Part shown: positions 61,906 through 64,000 of the stretch, piece after piece
How positions within the stretch are numbered: position 1 is the stretch's first letter
Layout of the letters: each line of letters begins with the position of its first letter
Assembly: GCA_023150895.1 (NCBI GenBank)
Contig: JAKLJY010000014.1
Span: forward strand, 1 to 64,000
Direction of reading: 5' to 3'
DNA: 64,000 bases
Origin: Myxococcota bacterium
Lineage (GTDB): Bacteria; Myxococcota_A; Bradymonadia; UBA7976; UBA1532
Position numbers and translations under genes: made by a program
The notes under the pieces: generated by a model
The model's input: only the letters and a program-made list of their open reading frames with translations
What the model was told of the DNA's origin: nothing
Databases searched by the model: none

Positions 61906-62343
61906 GTGCCCACCATCCCCCCCATGCCCCCCCGCCGCCTGCTTTTCCTCTGTGTCGCCAACTCCGCCCGCAGCCAGATGGCCGAGGGGCTCGCCCGCCT
62001 CGTCCTCGGCGACCGCGCCGTCGTGCAAAGCGCGGGCAGCCGCCCCACGCGCGTCAACCCATACGCTCACGAAGTCATGGCCGAGCTCGGGGTCGATCTG
62101 TCGACGCATCACTCGAAATCCGTCGACGACATCGCGCCCGAGAGTGTCGACACGGTCATCACGCTCTGCGCCGAGGAGGTCTGTCCGGTCTTCCTCGGTC
62201 GTGCCGAACGCTTGCATTGGCCCTTCCCCGATCCGGCGAGTGACGACCCGACACTGACGCGTGAGGACCTGCTGGCACGCTTCCGCACGGCCCGGGATGC
62301 GATCCGCACGCGCCTCGCGGCCTACGCCGCCGAACTCGGCTGA
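61906..62343 (+). CDS. arsC: arsenate reductase ArsC (low-molecular-weight phosphatase type)
   Basis: A 145-residue ArsC of the thioredoxin-coupled class. The catalytic P-loop CVANSARS holds the nucleophile (Cys16); the shuttle Cys pair is Cys88 and Cys93 ([10 protein letters not shown]); an Asp follows in WPFPDPA. It reduces arsenate to arsenite for export by Acr3. The GTG at 61906 has a GGAG 6 nt upstream; ATG 61924 is an alternative. Last gene of the operon. Confidence 0.95.
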   Translation: MPTIPPMPPRRLLFLCVANSARSQMAEGLARLVLGDRAVVQSAGSRPTRVNPYAHEVMAELGVDLSTHHSKSVDDIAPESVDTVITLCAEEVCPVFLGRAERLHWPFPDPASDDPTLTREDLLARFRTARDAIRTRLAAYAAELG

Positions 62344-62362
62344 CGGTGAGCCGCGCGGCCGT

Positions 62363-62863
62363 TCAGGGGTACCCGCGGCCGTTGTTGCGCGGGGGGTAGG
62401 CGCGCGACACCGCACTCGTGCGGGCGGGGGTCGCGCCCCGGGCCGCGGCGGTCTCGGACGAGGCCTCCGGCGGGACACCGAGCGTCGCCCGGAACGCCGC
62501 CCCGTGACGCCGCAGGCTGCGCAGATACCTCGCCTCCGTCCCGAGGGTTTCGCGGAAGAGCTCCAGCAGCGGGGCCGAGAGCGCGGACTGTGGCGCGTCG
62601 GGCAGAAGCCGGCTGGCGGCGCCGATGCCGTGGGCGTCCACGGCGTCGAGCTCGACGGCGATCGTGGCGACGTGTTCTCGGGTCGACGCCCGGACGACGC
62701 CGAGGGCGACGTTCGTGGCCGAGCCCGCCGGATCGGCGTCGAAGTGCTCGACGAGCACGTATTGGTCCGCCGGCAGGTCGCCCTGCGCCCACGCGACGAT
62801 GAGCGCGCGGGCCTCGTCCCGGGCGAGGGCGGGGATGCGGGCGTGCAGCGGTTCGAGTTTCAT
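62363..62863 (-). CDS. hypothetical protein
   Basis: A 166-residue protein I do not recognise. It is helical in the first half (DEARALIVAWAQGDLPADQYV) with a central ATNVALGVVRASTREHVATI and a C-terminal Ala/Arg/Pro-rich tail. No signal peptide, no metal motif. It is encoded opposite to the ars operon, 19 nt from its end, and divergent from the next gene. Confidence 0.6.
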   Translation of the reverse strand: MKLEPLHARIPALARDEARALIVAWAQGDLPADQYVLVEHFDADPAGSATNVALGVVRASTREHVATIAVELDAVDAHGIGAASRLLPDAPQSALSAPLLELFRETLGTEARYLRSLRRHGAAFRATLGVPPEASSETAAARGATPARTSAVSRAYPPRNNGRGYP

Positions 62864-62968
62864 GCGCCTGCGTTACCACCGCGCGCCCCACGGCACAAGG
62901 CACAGCGCCCGGCGAAATGCCCTCGTCGGGGGCCTCGCCGTCTGCCATGCTCGCCGCGGAGAACCGTC

Positions 62969-64000
62969 GTGCGCATCACCGCCCTCTCGCTCGTTTTCGC
63001 CCTCTCGGCCGTCTTCTCGCCCGCAGCGAACGCCCAGATCGACTTCTCCGGCTTCGTCGACGACATCCCCTCGCTGACGGGCGCGCGCGAGGCGGAGATG
63101 CTCGAGACGTACGCGTTCGCCCGCGGCCGGCCGCGCATGTACGCGCCGTTGCCGTTGTTGCACCTGCCGGTCACGCCATATACCGAGTACGACGACGAGG
63201 CGCCGTGGAGCGAGGTCCGGGTCGACGCCGCGCTGTCCTACGCGCGGTACTCGCTCGGTCGCTGTGGCATCGTGCTCGACCGCGGGCCCCTGGGGCGCAT
63301 CGAGCGCAAGCGCATGGACTCGGGCGATCCCAAACTGCTGCGCAACGCCGGGCACGGCGAGACGCCCGTCTACTTCGTCGATGACATCCCCGGCCGCGGC
63401 ATCGGCACGATCAAGGCGAGCGAGACGAAGTATCCGTTCCCGTTCATCCAGATTCAGAATCACGTCCCCGTGCTGACGGTGCTGCCGCACATCCTCGGAC
63501 TCCGGCTCAACGCCACGGTGAGTGAACGCCCGTACAGTCTGATGCTGAACGATCGCACGCTCGTGACCGCCTTCGGTGCGTCTCTGACGGGGGCGGCGGG
63601 GTTCTTCGACCCCCGGCGGTTCGTCTACACCGACGAGGAGTGCGACGTGATGCGCGAGGCACTCCTGCGCGAGACGCAGTGTGCGCCCCGGGCCCATGTC
63701 TTCGCCGGCCGCGGGCACGAGCGCGGGCGCGGGGATACCGTCGCCGAACGTCGCGCCGCCCGCACCGGTCGCGCCCCCTGGCCGCTCGGCCCCGGAGCGC
63801 CCGACGACCTCCTGGTCGCGCCGTCGCAGGCCAACGACGGACTGCTCGTGTTCGCCCTGCACGCCGGCCGCTGGCGCGGGTTCTTCTGGCCCTACGCCGG
63901 CTCGCTCAACGTCGCCCGGGAAGGGGCCGACCGCCCCGAGGTGTATCAGGGCTTCGAGCAGCAAGGCGGCCTGGGCCTCGCGGTGCAGCCTGCCGGTCAG
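62969..64000 (+). CDS. exported protein, function unknown (partial)
   Basis: Runs off the window; 344 codons are present with no stop. The GTG start gives a signal peptide (LSLVFALSAVFSPAANA) followed by a soluble protein with no motif I know. The first 100 residues include a D-R-rich segment and a FDDEAPWSEVRV stretch. A run of acidic/aromatic residues (PYTEYDDEAPW; TDEECDVMREAL) suggests a periplasmic or secreted enzyme or structural protein. Divergent from the preceding gene. Confidence 0.6.
   Translation, partial: MRITALSLVFALSAVFSPAANAQIDFSGFVDDIPSLTGAREAEMLETYAFARGRPRMYAPLPLLHLPVTPYTEYDDEAPWSEVRVDAALSYARYSLGRCGIVLDRGPLGRIERKRMDSGDPKLLRNAGHGETPVYFVDDIPGRGIGTIKASETKYPFPFIQIQNHVPVLTVLPHILGLRLNATVSERPYSLMLNDRTLVTAFGASLTGAAGFFDPRRFVYTDEECDVMREALLRETQCAPRAHVFAGRGHERGRGDTVAERRAARTGRAPWPLGPGAPDDLLVAPSQANDGLLVFALHAGRWRGFFWPYAGSLNVAREGADRPEVYQGFEQQGGLGLAVQPAGQ

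Noticed and set aside
1-64000. CRISPR arrays, rRNA genes, insertion sequences
   Set aside because: I saw no regular spacer-repeat arrays, no rRNA sequence and no transposase gene or paired terminal repeats.

Overview
This is a 64 kb stretch of a very GC-rich bacterial chromosome. The gene style points to Myxococcota (Polyangia-like) or a close relative. There are many long exported lipoproteins with Asp/Pro/Ala-rich linkers behind the lipobox, CNGxDDNCDG-type motifs, thrombospondin type 3 and FG-GAP repeats, two different pairs of Planctomycete-style exported cytochrome/Tat proteins (with DUF1501 and DUF1552 partners), and a sigma/anti-sigma/caspase cluster. Most genes abut or overlap by 4 nt (ATGA or GTGA). 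The taxonomic call is an inference from gene style only.

Layout. 0-3.3 kb is a graveyard of defence and toxin-antitoxin genes: a PIN toxin with an internal deletion, remnants of a DNA methyltransferase and of an SNF2-type helicase (a DISARM-like pair), a DUF433 fragment, and an intact YefM/YoeB-type pair lying between the remnants. 3.3-5.1 kb holds a Ro60/Rsr gene and, 67 nt downstream on the same strand, a 137-nt tRNA-mimic RNA that I read as its Y RNA (YrlA class). 5.3-10.1 kb is an exported dihaem lipoprotein with a DUF1501 partner that is broken by one in-frame amber codon. 10.3-12.7 kb is a SIR2-domain gene overlapping a condensation/wax-ester-synthase-like acyltransferase. 12.7-15.2 kb is an L,D-transpeptidase lipoprotein. 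15.3-17.5 kb is a two-gene system of AAA ATPase plus DUF4435/TOPRIM protein, the PARIS (AriA-AriB) architecture. 17.6-20.8 kb has a LysR/SDR divergent pair, a truncated nucleotidyltransferase with its small partner, and a GST.

20.8-41.1 kb carries envelope and housekeeping genes: lipoproteins, SppA, a fibrinogen-like lipoprotein, a seven-haem/TPR cytochrome, a MazG-like/LEA-like/FG-GAP/MATE operon, an M50 peptidase, a crotonase, an M23 peptidase and a DEDDh exonuclease. 41.2-57.2 kb holds a giant thrombospondin/lectin-like lipoprotein, an AAA ATPase, the sigma/anti-sigma/caspase/lipoprotein operon, a DUF1592-DUF1552-DUF5648 operon and a second copy-type member of the caspase-linked lipoprotein family. 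57.2-62.3 kb is an arsenic resistance operon (arsD-arsA-thioredoxin-ccdA-thioredoxin-acr3-arsC) with no arsR in view. The window ends inside an exported protein of unknown function.

The strongest biological signals are the Rsr/Y-RNA pair, the PARIS-like system, the decayed DISARM-like locus beside them, the caspase operon with its novel lipoprotein family, and the arsenic operon with a built-in thiol/disulfide relay.
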